A stretch of DNA of 64,000 nucleotides from Bacteroidales bacterium (GTDB lineage: Bacteria; Bacteroidota; Bacteroidia; Bacteroidales; Paludibacteraceae), in assembly GCA_015061115.1 (NCBI GenBank), contig SUXE01000012.1:1-64000 (forward strand), read 5' to 3'. Every line of letters starts with the position of its first letter. Position 1 is the first letter of the stretch. Below, in pieces: positions 1-8,735 of the stretch. The notes under the pieces are model-generated. The model ran no database searches. It was not told where the DNA came from and saw only the letters and a list, made by a program, of their open reading frames with translations. The position numbers were made by a program, and so were the translations under genes.

Positions 1-117
1 GAGCCCGGCACAATACCGAGCCCAATTCTTTAACATTTAATTTTTTTTACCGTCCAACTTTTGGGGTGCACTTCAATTTGGCGTCTCATATTATTAAAAT
101 TAAAGAATATTAATTTA

Positions 118-642
118 TTACTTCTTGGTAGCTCTGATCTTACCATCGATTGTAAGTGCCGCTTTAGACAGAGTTGAATCATTAAGCATTTTAGTTCCTT
201 TGCAAACGACATTAAAAAGAACTTTTTTGTTGTCTACATCTTTCCACTCGATGATTGAAGATGTTATTGCATATTTGGTTGTGACAAAAGAACTGTCAGC
301 CTGCATAGAACGGTATTTGACATATCCAATAGAAGTCAAAGGCATTCCTGCTTCCAAATTATATTTTCTAAGACCTGCATTTGCACCTTCCATAAACAAA
401 GTCAAATCAAACACATTGTTTCCAACAGTCACCTGTGAGTTGATTGTTGAATATGTTCCTAATGAATCTGATGTTATGTCAACTGAAGATGCGTTCATTT
501 GCAGACCATCACTGGAAATGACAGAGTCTCCCTTGATGCTAACGAAATCGTAATTGTCGTAAAGTACAGCCTCATCGCTATCCGCACATGAATACATCAA
601 AAGACCAGCGACAAAAACAAGCGCATATTTTATCTTGTTCAT
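118..642 (-). CDS. Hypothetical lipoprotein, 174 aa
   Basis: The protein begins MNKIKYALVFVAGLLMYSC, a lipoprotein signal peptide whose lipobox ends in YSC at about residue 19, so it should be exported and lipid-anchored. The mature part is rich in Ser, Asp and Thr with alternating beta-strand patterns. I recognise no domain or catalytic motif. A longer version would start at a TTG at 660, but the ATG at 642 sits correctly behind a TATATTTG promoter element (679-686) and directly at the signal peptide. The gene stands alone, with the thioredoxin-fold gene upstream on the same strand about 200 bases away. Function unknown. Confidence 0.75.
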   Translation of the reverse strand: MNKIKYALVFVAGLLMYSCADSDEAVLYDNYDFVSIKGDSVISSDGLQMNASSVDITSDSLGTYSTINSQVTVGNNVFDLTLFMEGANAGLRKYNLEAGMPLTSIGYVKYRSMQADSSFVTTKYAITSSIIEWKDVDNKKVLFNVVCKGTKMLNDSTLSKAALTIDGKIRATKK

Positions 643-678
643 AATTCTATTCTTTTTCAAGTTATTGCATATTTTCTA

Positions 679-686
679 CAAATATA
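679..686 (-). promoter_or_regulatory. Promoter -7 element for the lipoprotein gene
   Basis: The minus strand reads TATATTTG, a full match to the Bacteroidetes -7 element TAnnTTTG. Transcription would begin near 672, about 30 bases before the ATG at 642. No clear -33 TTTG was seen. Confidence 0.55.
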
Positions 687-834
687 AATACTTTTTTCTC
701 TATTACATCAAATTTATTTGATTTTTTGCATACTGGAGTTTACAAAATAGGGGATTTATATGGTAAGTCGGGGCATATTCGATCTGTATGGTTCAATCGG
801 AATTTGGTAAGCTCTTGCCCCTAAGCAATATAAA

Positions 835-862
835 AAAAGACGGTGTATCTACACCGTCTTTT
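835..862 (-). terminator. Rho-independent terminator after the thioredoxin-fold gene
   Basis: The stem AAAAGACGGTGTA pairs with TACACCGTCTTTT around a very short loop, giving U-runs on both strands. It lies immediately beyond the stop codon of the minus-strand gene ending at 865. Confidence 0.8.
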
Positions 863-864
863 AA

Positions 865-1293
865 TCAGTTGATCTCTAATAGATAACCGTTTTCGTCGAT
901 CAAGAAACTCTTGAATTCACCGTTAAACTTAAAATCAGCCAAGACCTTACTGTTTTTATCAACACGCAAACTTTTAGTTGCTACGTTGTTGGCATCGATT
1001 TTAGTTAGCGCATCTTCGTAAATTGACTGATAATCATCAAGTGAAACAAGGATTACATTTGCGTCTTTACTCTCCTTAATAACACGCTGACAATTCTTGA
1101 CAGACTCTGCATCGTATGATGCCCAGAATGTAACAATCGTCTTCTGTTGATCATCCTTTTTCATAATCTCTGTTTCGACTTTCTGTCCCAACATCAGCTG
1201 GCTTGTACCAGAAAAATCAACGTTTGACAATGTTGTAAGTCCAATTAAACCAAAAAATGCAATAGCGTTAATGTTCTTTTTGTTAAGTACCAT
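865..1293 (-). CDS. Thioredoxin-fold protein with N-terminal anchor, 142 aa
   Basis: After a hydrophobic N-terminus (NAIAFFGLIGLTTLSNV) that could be a signal peptide or anchor, the segment TIVTFWASYDAESVKNC has the first beta strand and helix of the TlpA/AhpC-like thioredoxin fold. The usual CxxC pair is absent: only one Cys remains, at the end of the helix, so ordinary disulfide redox chemistry is unlikely. A segment FKSFLIDENGYLLEIN fits the last strands of the fold. The ATG at 1293 is preferred because the longer frame starts at a TTG inside a TACATTTG promoter element (1324-1331). It is followed by a strong terminator, so it is probably monocistronic. Confidence 0.7.
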   Translation of the reverse strand: MVLNKKNINAIAFFGLIGLTTLSNVDFSGTSQLMLGQKVETEIMKKDDQQKTIVTFWASYDAESVKNCQRVIKESKDANVILVSLDDYQSIYEDALTKIDANNVATKSLRVDKNSKVLADFKFNGEFKSFLIDENGYLLEIN

Positions 1294-1594
1294 AACGTTT
1301 AGTGTGTTTATTAAATCCGGGTGCAAATGTAACCCGTTTTTTCAACTATCCTAACAAAATTGCCGAAAAATTATGTTTTATAGACATGTTTTTAACACTT
1401 TTGGGCTGGAATCGGCAATTTTTTTAAGTTTTTTTTACAGTTTCCGTGTCGGATTATACGTGATTTACACATTTTGAGACATAGGTTCAACAATACAATC
1501 GGAGGCTCACGTCCAAGGAAAAACATGTCCAGAGACACATTGATGTGTGTCTCTACGTGCAGGCATTATTGTGTTGAAATGTTCAGATAAAAAG
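1294..1594. repeat. Gene-free stretch with a REP-like palindrome (1531-1554)
   Basis: No credible reading frame was found. AGAGACACA at 1531-1539 pairs with TGTGTCTCT at 1546-1554, followed by CTACGTGC. This resembles the GTAGAGACG...CGTCTCTAC palindromes found elsewhere in this window and may be a small repeat rather than a terminator. Confidence 0.5.
1324..1331 (-). promoter_or_regulatory. Promoter -7 element for the thioredoxin-fold gene
   Basis: The minus strand reads TACATTTG, a perfect TAnnTTTG element. It overlaps the alternative upstream TTG start and therefore decides the start at 1293. Confidence 0.55.
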
Positions 1595-1621
1595 GGAGAC
1601 GATGCAAAACGCACCGTCTCC
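1595..1621 (-). terminator. Terminator of the MscS gene
   Basis: GGAGACG...TGC pairs with GCA...CGTCTCC around AAAAC, with one A/C mismatch. On the minus strand it is followed by CTTTTT. It lies 28 bases beyond the end of the channel gene. Confidence 0.65.
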
Positions 1622-1648
1622 ATACATACAATATAATAATATTGGCTA

Positions 1649-2560
1649 TTATTTTGTGATATGCACATCCATCTGAGGGAAAGGAATGTTGATGCCTTTC
1701 TCTGTGAATGTCTTGTAAACTTTCTCGTTCATATTGAAAAATACATCCCAATAATCAGCAGACTCACACCATACGCGTACAGTCAAATCCACCGAACTGT
1801 CACCAAGGTTCACCAATCCAATAAACGGTGCGGGATCCTTAAGAATTTTTGGATTAGCATTAATAAGATCCAGGATGACATTTTTGGCATTGTCGTAGCT
1901 CTCTCCGTATGCAATACCGAATGTGAAGTCGACGCGACGCATAGGCTGCTTAGAGTAATTTGTTGTAATACCTGTAGAAAGGCCTCCGTTGGGAACAATG
2001 ATTGTCTTGTTGTCTGTGGTAGAAATGATAGTGTTGAATATCTGTATCTCCTTTACTACACCTGCCTGACCCTGAGCCTCAATGAAATCACCGATTTTAA
2101 ATGGCTTGAAAATCAAAATCATCACTCCTCCTGCAAAATTCTGCAATGTTCCACTCAAAGCCATACCGATAGCAACACCTGCAGATGCGAACAATGCTAC
2201 AAATGATGATGTTTCAAGTCCAAGAATACCAATAATCGCAATGATAAGTATGAACATCAACACCACTTTTGTCAGACTCTTTAAGAATGAAGCTAATGAT
2301 GGTTCGACATTTTTCTTCTCCAACAGTTTTGCGATACCTTTGTTTACTTTGCCGATAATCCACTTTCCAATAGTGAAGACTAAGATAGCGATAACTATCT
2401 TGACGGCAAAGTTGATTGCCATTTCTGTTCCTTCTCTAACTAAAATCTGCAATGCTTCATCGTACTGCGACTTACTCAATCCTTCTGTGGCAAGTACATT
2501 TGCTGCCTGTGCTGCTTCCGACAGTGTGTCGGCAACAGTTGTTGCTAATGAATCGTTCAT
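1649..2560 (-). CDS. MscS-family small-conductance mechanosensitive channel, 303 aa
   Basis: Expected to be a pressure-relief channel of the inner membrane that opens under osmotic downshock. Three hydrophobic segments lie between about residues 50 and 160. The third is the glycine/alanine-rich pore helix (FASAGVAIGMALSGTLQNFAG), followed by the conserved beta-domain start FKPFKIGDFIEAQGQ and the stretch NTIISTTDNKTIIVPNG. The C-terminal alpha/beta domain ends INIPFPQMDVHITK, a standard MscS ending. At 303 residues it is close to the usual length. An N-terminal extension of about 45 residues rich in Ala and Ser precedes the first helix. It is divergent from the membrane protein/GHKL pair and followed by its own terminator. 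Confidence 0.93.
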   Translation of the reverse strand: MNDSLATTVADTLSEAAQAANVLATEGLSKSQYDEALQILVREGTEMAINFAVKIVIAILVFTIGKWIIGKVNKGIAKLLEKKNVEPSLASFLKSLTKVVLMFILIIAIIGILGLETSSFVALFASAGVAIGMALSGTLQNFAGGVMILIFKPFKIGDFIEAQGQAGVVKEIQIFNTIISTTDNKTIIVPNGGLSTGITTNYSKQPMRRVDFTFGIAYGESYDNAKNVILDLINANPKILKDPAPFIGLVNLGDSSVDLTVRVWCESADYWDVFFNMNEKVYKTFTEKGINIPFPQMDVHITK

Positions 2561-2596
2561 CTTTTTCTATCTTTTTTTGTTTGTTTTACTTGAATA

Positions 2597-2627
2597 CAAA
2601 AATATAAAAATTATGCTGAATGGCAAC
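2597..2627 (-). promoter_or_regulatory. Promoter of the MscS gene
   Basis: The minus strand has TATTTTTG (2597-2604), matching TAnnTTTG. A one-mismatch -33 element, GTTG (2624-2627), lies 19 bases upstream. Confidence 0.55.
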
Positions 2628-2804
2628 TTTTATTGATGGCAAACACTGTATTTTCTGCCATGTCTTTGGTTTGGGTCTGGTTTTGAATGTCATATTCTAT
2701 GGCTGGGGAAAATACATAAGCAACACTTGATGGAATTTTCTCATTCCATCTCTCTTTTTTTATTAATATCTATCTGTGTGGTTCTACGTTTCTGATAATT
2801 TGTT

Positions 2805-2812
2805 TATATTTG
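2805..2812 (+). promoter_or_regulatory. Promoter -7 element for the membrane/GHKL operon
   Basis: TATATTTG matches TAnnTTTG and lies 22 bases before the ATG at 2835, so the leader would be short. No convincing -33 element. Confidence 0.5.
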
Positions 2813-2834
2813 CTATAAATAAATCTAGTGCAAT

Positions 2835-3488
2835 ATGTCAACGGAAGTGAATTGTGAAAAAGAGTTGATGAAACATCAGCGAAAAATGTTGGGTATTTTG
2901 TGTGGACTTTTGGCTCCGCTTGCTATTTTGTTTGGAATGTTCGGTGATAATCCGAGTGAATGGTGGTATTCGATTTCCGCTACATACTATTGCAACTCAA
3001 AAATTTTGATGGTTGGACTTCTGTTTACAACCTTTGTATATTTTGTATCGTATAGAGGTTACGACTTTCTTGATAATATACTGACAACAATTTCTGGTGT
3101 CGCTTCTCTTGGTGTGATTGCTTTTCCTACGAAAACATCATTTATCAGTGATGATTCTCTTGTAGGTTTGTTTTATTTGCCTGTGGAAATCAGCAATATC
3201 GTTCATTGTGTGAGTGCATCTATTCTGTTTGTTAGTTTTGCGATTATGATTCTCTTCCAGTTCACACAGTCGGATGGAGAGATGTCTTCAAGTAAGAAGA
3301 AGCGAAACATTCTTTACAAGGTTTGTGGAATAACAATCATCGCTTTTATGGCATTTCAGATAATCACTGTCGTATATAGTGATATTTTCCCAAAATGGTG
3401 GACAATGATCAATGAGGCTACAATGTTGACTGCCTTTGCTGTGGCGTGGCTTTGTAAGGCTGAATGTATTTCAAAGTTGAATGATTAA
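2835..3488 (+). CDS. Six-helix membrane protein coupled to the GHKL ATPase, 217 aa
   Basis: Hydrophobic segments near residues 18-38, 55-72, 80-100, 118-142, 155-176 and 193-212 predict six membrane helices. The segment NPSEWWYSISATYYCNS followed by VSYRGYDFLDNI and GVIAFPT resembles a widespread uncharacterised membrane-protein family that carries a W-x-SISATYY-type motif, known to me only by pattern. The stop codon overlaps the start of the next gene (ATGATTAA, 3481-3488), so the two products are translationally coupled and probably act together. A role as membrane partner or effector of the ATPase is inference. No nuclease, peptidase or transporter motif is seen. Confidence 0.75.
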   Translation: MSTEVNCEKELMKHQRKMLGILCGLLAPLAILFGMFGDNPSEWWYSISATYYCNSKILMVGLLFTTFVYFVSYRGYDFLDNILTTISGVASLGVIAFPTKTSFISDDSLVGLFYLPVEISNIVHCVSASILFVSFAIMILFQFTQSDGEMSSSKKKRNILYKVCGITIIAFMAFQIITVVYSDIFPKWWTMINEATMLTAFAVAWLCKAECISKLND

Positions 3489-6063
3489 TAATCTTTTCTC
3501 CAAACTCACTGAGAGCCGACGTAAGGTAGCTGAGACACTTGCTAATCCGGCGACAATCGGTCTGTGGAATCTGATTGTCGACAAGTATAGTGGCAAGGCT
3601 CATTTTGTGTATGAGCTGCTTCAGAATGCTGACGACGCTGGTGCCAGGAATGTCCGTTTAGTGCTTGATGGTGACAGATTCTCTTTCTTCCACGATGGCT
3701 CAAAACATTTTTCTGTGTCTGACGTGGATAGAGAGGATACGGAGGAAAAGATTGGTGACGTCAATGCCATCTCTTCCATTGGTCATAGCACTAAGATTGG
3801 TGAGAACAAGATAGGTAAGTTTGGTATCGGTTTCAAATCGATATTCGCATATTGTGATGTGCCTCATGTTGAAGATGACAATTTCTGTTTTGACATTCAG
3901 AATTTCATAGTTCCGGTCGAATCAGCGAGACTGGTGGAGTCGGGTAGACGTGGGGGAGAAACGCTATTCTGTGGAAAAGTAAAAAGTTTGGCTAAGGCGG
4001 AAGAGATCGCGGCGATGATAGATTCGTTGGATTATCCGCTCAACTATCTTAATAATGTTGTGTCGCTCGATTGCAGCGTCGACGGGAAAATTTACAATTT
4101 CAAAAAAAACGTCTCCTCTTCAAAGATAATTGAGGAAGGAGATCGAAAAATCCTTTTTTATTCATTGGTCGCTGGGAAGACGGTGGGGCAATCTTCCATG
4201 TCGCAGAAATTCAGTTGCGCGACGGAGTCTTTTTTGTTTGGATCACAACAGATGAGTGCCACATTGTCGATGCCGATCGACGGAGATGGAAACGCGATTT
4301 TGTGTGACTCTTCAGCATTGTATTGTTTTTTCCCTTTGCTTGAGCAGAGTACGCTCCCTTTCTTCATCCATGGAACGTTTTTATTGAGCGATAATCGTGA
4401 GAATACACTCCAAAATGAAGAAAATAATGTCCTTCGACAGCAAATTGCGTCGCTTTCTGTTGTTTTCCTGAAATACCTGAAATCTTGGGAAACTGTGGAA
4501 AGAGTTCTTGAAATGAAGGAAAAATGCAAGTATGAAAACGTTAATTCCATCAACAGATTATGCAGTGAACGGTTGTTTCAAACTATTGTGTCGGAATCGT
4601 CGTCTGCTCCATTTTTCCAAAATACGGAAGGACATTTTATGCCGATGTCTGGATTGAATTTTTGTGTTGAGAATGTGGGGAAAGTTTTGGATGATGATGA
4701 CATTGCGACTCTGGCAGATGGAAATGTCAACAAGGATTTTGATAAAGTTGATCTGACTAAATATCCTATCCTAAGTAAGATTCTTGGATCCCGATTATGG
4801 GGTGTGGAAGCAATGCTTTTGTCTCTTGATGAGAATTTCGTGAAGCATAAATCGGATGGATGGCTGATGAATTTCTACAGGTATCTGTATGAAGAACGAA
4901 AAGTGTTGTCGAAACTTCTGCGTGGAAAAAGTGAAGCTTTCACAAAGAGTTGGATTAAGTGTGCGGATGGACAATTCAGAAGTTTACGCCAGAATGCCAA
5001 CTATCAGACAGCGTCGGTATATTTGAGTGGAGACGCGAGCCATTCCGTCTGCCCAGAAATGCTTAATGATAAAGAGATATTTTTGCTATTCGCAGACGTG
5101 TTGCATCTCGAGCATTTTTCAGAGCAATCGTTGACGGTGGATTTTGTGGCTCAGCAGTTTCATGAGCAGATGGTTGAGCCGCTCGACTATGACACGTTGG
5201 CAAAGTACATAATGGTTGCGGCAAATGAATATGTAGGAGCCGGTTTTGATTTTGAACGGAAGAAGAGTATTGTGGAGCAATTCTCTAACCTTCAGTTTTT
5301 GCCGACAAACAAATACACATTGTCATTACCCAGATTGGTGTTGGCGGAAACTGCGTCGCAACGAATATTCTTTGCGGATAATGCGGACTCTGTATTTCTT
5401 CCGAATAATTTTATAGAGCGACATATTTCTCCGTCAGACCGTCAGACATTCTATACATTCATCAGTGCTTGTGGTGTTTGTTTCGACGTGAGGATAGACA
5501 GCGATGTGTTGTGTCATCCGATTGACTATAAGGAGTTTGGAATCTCAGAAGAAGAGATGCCATCACCGTCGAAATTAAAAGAGACTGAGATAGAAGACAG
5601 AGAAATCGCTGGTTTTGACCATTTTTTGCATCATCCGTCGTTAGACAAATCATTGGCTTTTTGCAGGATGTTGCAGAACTTGTTTGAAAAAGAGGTCTCT
5701 ACAGAAGTGATGATGAAAATCACAGGAAGATATCGCTACACACCTAAAGGAAAACGTAATCCTGTAGAAACATCATTGAAAAATACTACAGCCTACAGAC
5801 AACTATTCCAGTCACGATGGCTGATGAAATCAACCGGGGAATATGCGTCTGCTGCAGAAATCCCGTCTACAGATATGCTCATGCCTGCATATGACGAGAT
5901 ACCATATTCCGTCTTCTCATTCCTTGGAATTGCTTTGAAAAAACGAGATGAGGATGCTGAGGCACGTGATGCGTTGCGTCTGATCAGAGAATTAGAGAGA
6001 GTGGGGATAACGAAGGAGACGCTGTATGAAATGATAAATGATAAATTAAAAATGCGGAATTAA
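3481..6063 (+). CDS. Sacsin-like GHKL (histidine-kinase-type) ATPase protein, 860 aa
   Basis: The N-terminus has the Bergerat ATP-binding fold seen in sacsin and related bacterial proteins: VYELLQNADDA (N box, Asn49), FFHDGSKHF (residues 69-77, G1 box), SSIGHSTK (98-105) and IGKFGIGFKSIFAY (111-124, G2 box). These residues bind Mg-ATP in the family. The remaining 700 residues show no motif I can name, and neither the C-terminal DUF3883/NOV domain common in longer relatives nor a nuclease is apparent. The start overlaps the membrane gene by eight bases. Families with this ATPase are often found in bacterial defence loci, but nothing else here marks an island. A chaperone-like or sensing ATPase working with a membrane partner is the best guess. 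Confidence 0.8.
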   Translation: MINNLFSKLTESRRKVAETLANPATIGLWNLIVDKYSGKAHFVYELLQNADDAGARNVRLVLDGDRFSFFHDGSKHFSVSDVDREDTEEKIGDVNAISSIGHSTKIGENKIGKFGIGFKSIFAYCDVPHVEDDNFCFDIQNFIVPVESARLVESGRRGGETLFCGKVKSLAKAEEIAAMIDSLDYPLNYLNNVVSLDCSVDGKIYNFKKNVSSSKIIEEGDRKILFYSLVAGKTVGQSSMSQKFSCATESFLFGSQQMSATLSMPIDGDGNAILCDSSALYCFFPLLEQSTLPFFIHGTFLLSDNRENTLQNEENNVLRQQIASLSVVFLKYLKSWETVERVLEMKEKCKYENVNSINRLCSERLFQTIVSESSSAPFFQNTEGHFMPMSGLNFCVENVGKVLDDDDIATLADGNVNKDFDKVDLTKYPILSKILGSRLWGVEAMLLSLDENFVKHKSDGWLMNFYRYLYEERKVLSKLLRGKSEAFTKSWIKCADGQFRSLRQNANYQTASVYLSGDASHSVCPEMLNDKEIFLLFADVLHLEHFSEQSLTVDFVAQQFHEQMVEPLDYDTLAKYIMVAANEYVGAGFDFERKKSIVEQFSNLQFLPTNKYTLSLPRLVLAETASQRIFFADNADSVFLPNNFIERHISPSDRQTFYTFISACGVCFDVRIDSDVLCHPIDYKEFGISEEEMPSPSKLKETEIEDREIAGFDHFLHHPSLDKSLAFCRMLQNLFEKEVSTEVMMKITGRYRYTPKGKRNPVETSLKNTTAYRQLFQSRWLMKSTGEYASAAEIPSTDMLMPAYDEIPYSVFSFLGIALKKRDEDAEARDALRLIRELERVGITKETLYEMINDKLKMRN

Positions 6064-6147
6064 GGATTGATCCATTTCATTTAGCATTTGTCATTTCTAA
6101 TTTTGAATTTTTCTTGATATGTTGTATAACATATAAATTAAAATATC

Positions 6148-6155
6148 TATATTTG
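6148..6155 (+). promoter_or_regulatory. Promoter -7 element of the AspT-type transporter
   Basis: TATATTTG, a perfect TAnnTTTG match, 34 bases before the ATG at 6190. Transcription should start near 6162. Confidence 0.55.
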
Positions 6156-6189
6156 CATTCAGGAAATAAATAAGTAAATAATTCACGTT

Positions 6190-7842
6190 ATGGAGTGGTT
6201 TTTTAAATTGCTTTCAAGTGGTTCGGTAGCATACTCGTTGATGCTGCTTTCATTCACGATTGTGACTGGTCTGGCAATCGGTAATTTCAAAGTAAAAGGT
6301 TTTACTCTGGGTGTTACATGGATATTATTCGTGGGTATCTTCGTTGGTAATTTCTACCAGATTGATCCGCATATATTGCATTTTGTCAAAGAATTTGGAC
6401 TTATCCTGTTTGTGTACTCGATTGGTATGCAGGTCGGACCAAGTTTTTTCTCGACATTCCGTAGTGGAGGAATCAATTTGAACCTTATGGCAGTAGGTTT
6501 GGTATTCCTAAATGTGATGGCAGCCTACGTTATATACTGCGTCACAGGAGAGGATTTGAAGAATATGGTTGGAATCCTTTCTGGAGCGGTCACAAATACT
6601 CCTGGTCTTGGAGCTGCGCAGCAGGCTTATTCGGATGCCACTGGTAACGCGAATGATTTTCTTGCCGCAGGTTATGCGATCGCTTATCCTATGGGTGTTG
6701 TTGGAATTATCATCATACTTGCTGTTGTCAATTTCCTATGGGGTAAGGAGGCATCTGCTCAAGCAGAGGAGCATGATAAGAGTTCTGTCGAGATCTACAC
6801 AGTGCAGATCACAAACAAGGCTATCGACGGTATGACACTTGGCAAGTTGAAGCAGACAATCGGAAAGAATTTCGTCGTTACACGTCTTCATAAAGCTGCA
6901 GTCGACGAGGTGAAAGTTCCAAACGACGACACTGTACTTTCCTTCAACGATAAGATGTATGTGATCTCTAACCAGAACGACAGCGAGGCCGTAAAGGTTT
7001 GTGTAGGAACACGTTTGGAGATGGATATGGCTCTTTGGGATAAGTTGGATGGAGGACAGTTGGTAAGCAAGAGACTTGTGGTAACCAAGTCTGAGATGAA
7101 TGGTAAGACATTCGCTCAGCTTAAGATCCAGGAGATTTTCGGCGTCAACATTTCCCGTGTCATCCGTACAGGTATCGACCTTGTGCCAAGCCCAACATTG
7201 CAACTTCAGGTTGGAGACTCTGTCATCGCTGTGGGTGATGAGACATCAGTCAATAAACTTGGATTGTTTGTAGGAAACTCAAATACACAGCTCGACCATC
7301 CACATTTGATTCAGGTGTTCTTGGGAATCACACTTGGTGTGCTTCTTGGTTCAATTCCGTTTGATATCCCTGGAATACCTCAGCCAGTGAAACTTGGTTT
7401 GGCTGGTGGACCATTGATTGTGTCGATCTTGATCGCAAAGTTCGGAATCAAATTCAATTTGGTTACATACACGAGATTCTCAGCAAAGAAGATGCTTCAG
7501 GAGATTGGAATCATGTTGTTCTTGGCAGCGGTTGGTTTGGGAGCAGGAAAGAGTTTTGTCTCTACATTCCAGGAAGTCGGATTGTCGTGGTTCTTCTATG
7601 GTACCATCATCACAATGGTGCCGATGATAATAATTCTTTTGATTGGACGATTCGTTTTGAAACTGAGTGCAGCCCAACTGATGGGATTCGCAAGTGGATC
7701 AACAACGAACCCTCCTGCGTTGGCATTCTCCAACACAGCTGACGCGACAGGAAAAGCTTCACTTTCGTATGCTACCGTCTACCCATTGACAATGTTCTTG
7801 CGAGTTATGAGTGCTCAATTCCTTGTGTTGATGGCGTTATAA
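6190..7842 (+). CDS. AspT/YidE/YbjL-family transporter with two RCK_C domains, 550 aa
   Basis: Putative inner-membrane anion or amino-acid antiporter of the aspartate:alanine exchanger family. Two halves of about five helices each (residues 10-185 and 370-550) repeat the same motifs, GAVTNTPGLGAAQQAY in the first half and GSTTNPPALAFSNT in the second, both typical of the family's substrate path. Between them lie two TrkA_C/RCK_C-like soluble domains (about 200-280 and 285-365), for example VPNDDTVLSFNDKMYVIS and LQVGDSVIAVGDE, which bind regulatory ligands in other transporters. Length is typical. It has its own promoter. The substrate cannot be told from sequence. Confidence 0.9.
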   Translation: MEWFFKLLSSGSVAYSLMLLSFTIVTGLAIGNFKVKGFTLGVTWILFVGIFVGNFYQIDPHILHFVKEFGLILFVYSIGMQVGPSFFSTFRSGGINLNLMAVGLVFLNVMAAYVIYCVTGEDLKNMVGILSGAVTNTPGLGAAQQAYSDATGNANDFLAAGYAIAYPMGVVGIIIILAVVNFLWGKEASAQAEEHDKSSVEIYTVQITNKAIDGMTLGKLKQTIGKNFVVTRLHKAAVDEVKVPNDDTVLSFNDKMYVISNQNDSEAVKVCVGTRLEMDMALWDKLDGGQLVSKRLVVTKSEMNGKTFAQLKIQEIFGVNISRVIRTGIDLVPSPTLQLQVGDSVIAVGDETSVNKLGLFVGNSNTQLDHPHLIQVFLGITLGVLLGSIPFDIPGIPQPVKLGLAGGPLIVSILIAKFGIKFNLVTYTRFSAKKMLQEIGIMLFLAAVGLGAGKSFVSTFQEVGLSWFFYGTIITMVPMIIILLIGRFVLKLSAAQLMGFASGSTTNPPALAFSNTADATGKASLSYATVYPLTMFLRVMSAQFLVLMAL

Positions 7843-7871
7843 TAAATCATAATCCTACGTTTACCGCTGAT

Positions 7872-8069
7872 ATGGTAGAGGCATGGATGAATAATCCCAA
7901 ACATGAGATGACATGGGAAGAGTCGCCCGACGGCACTCTTTACAAAGTCCCATCTCTTTTACACAACAACGTCTTTCATAAAGGAGGACAGAATCAGTTC
8001 CGTGGAGAAGCGAATGAGGTGTTGCTAAGCGATAATACTATAAAACCAAATATGCAAAATGTAAGTTGA
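7872..8069 (+). pseudogene. Remnant of an HNH/EndoVII-type nuclease toxin C-terminus
   Basis: The 65 residues include MTWEESPDGTLYKVPSLLH followed by NNVFHKGGQ. The order W-x(7)-G-x(4)-VP-x(2)-LH-x(3)-HxGG is that of the C-terminal metal-binding end of WHH-type nucleases of the HNH/EndoVII superfamily, which usually terminate polymorphic toxins. The usual second His after Trp is Glu here. In-frame codons before the ATG (…NPTFTAD) also fit the family, but a stop closes the frame soon after, so the large upstream part is lost. No obvious promoter. I read it as a decayed cargo fragment behind the transporter gene; a real small protein is possible. Confidence 0.45.
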
Positions 8070-8091
8070 TTTTTAAATTCTCAAAAAATAT

Positions 8092-8138
8092 AGCCGTTTC
8101 AGAGACTTAACTGTAATTTTTTAAGTTCTGAAACGGCT
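8092..8138. terminator. Long hairpin with 11 + 6 bp stems
   Basis: AGCCGTTTCAG (8092-8102) pairs with CTGAAACGGCT (8128-8138), and an inner ACTTAA/TTAAGT stem extends it. The minus strand continues into ATATTTTTTG, so it could terminate the minus-strand gene at 8237-8524. It may also end plus-strand transcripts from the transporter region. Confidence 0.5.
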
Positions 8139-8236
8139 TCGTTCAAAAAAAAGAGACAAAGTGTAATTTCGAAAAACTTTATTTTACATTTTGATACACC
8201 CTTTTGGAATATTATACTGAATGTTGAGACTAATAA

Positions 8237-8524
8237 TCAACCGTGATAACCATTTAGCAGACTCATTGCGTACATTAATACAACTCCGAAACTAATCAAC
8301 CATGGTATGACAAATAGAATTATTGAACGAATGAGTTTATTTGTCTCTTCTGTGCGATTGTAATAATATTTTTTTATTATAAAACAAAGTATTGCTATGA
8401 TAGTAGGTGCCGTTATTGTAAATGCACCTAGATTATCACACAAAAAAATATAGGAAAAAGCTATAAATTTTAAGCCGAGTGCTATTAATGTAAGCAGTAA
8501 TAGGGCAGTCCAGAAATTTTTCAT
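8237..8524 (-). CDS. Small membrane protein, 95 aa
   Basis: Three hydrophobic segments (about residues 5-28, 35-50 and 66-90) separated by the basic stretch KKYYYNRTEETNK predict a three-helix inner-membrane protein. No family recognised. It lies opposite and just past the nuclease-toxin remnant. It could once have been an immunity protein, but that is guesswork: no shared reading direction or motif supports it. Confidence 0.55.
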   Translation of the reverse strand: MKNFWTALLLLTLIALGLKFIAFSYIFLCDNLGAFTITAPTIIAILCFIIKKYYYNRTEETNKLIRSIILFVIPWLISFGVVLMYAMSLLNGYHG

Positions 8525-8698
8525 ATAGAATAGAATTTAGTTATGTGGCAAAACTATATAAAATTTGGGATTGTAGACAAAAATCTTGGTTGAAATGCTA
8601 TAATGCACGCTTCTGAATTAGATTTTGAAAAACAATTACATTTAGTCGTTTCCATCTCAATAATCATTAAGTCGCTCATCCTACGGATTCGCGATTTT

Positions 8699-8735
8699 GA
8701 GGATTCCAAAGGGTGTTCAGCCCTTTGGAATCCTC
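8699..8735 (+). terminator. Perfect 15-bp inverted repeat with U-tail on the plus strand
   Basis: GAGGATTCCAAAGGG and CCCTTTGGAATCCTC flank a 7-base loop and are followed by AATTTTT. The sequence has terminator form only for plus-strand transcription, yet no plus-strand gene lies just upstream. On the minus strand (downstream of the A2M gene) no U-run follows. Confidence 0.55.

Noticed and set aside
2082-2636. 184-codon open frame on the plus strand
   Set aside because: It is antisense to the MscS gene, whose protein motifs are unmistakable. The open frame is a shadow.
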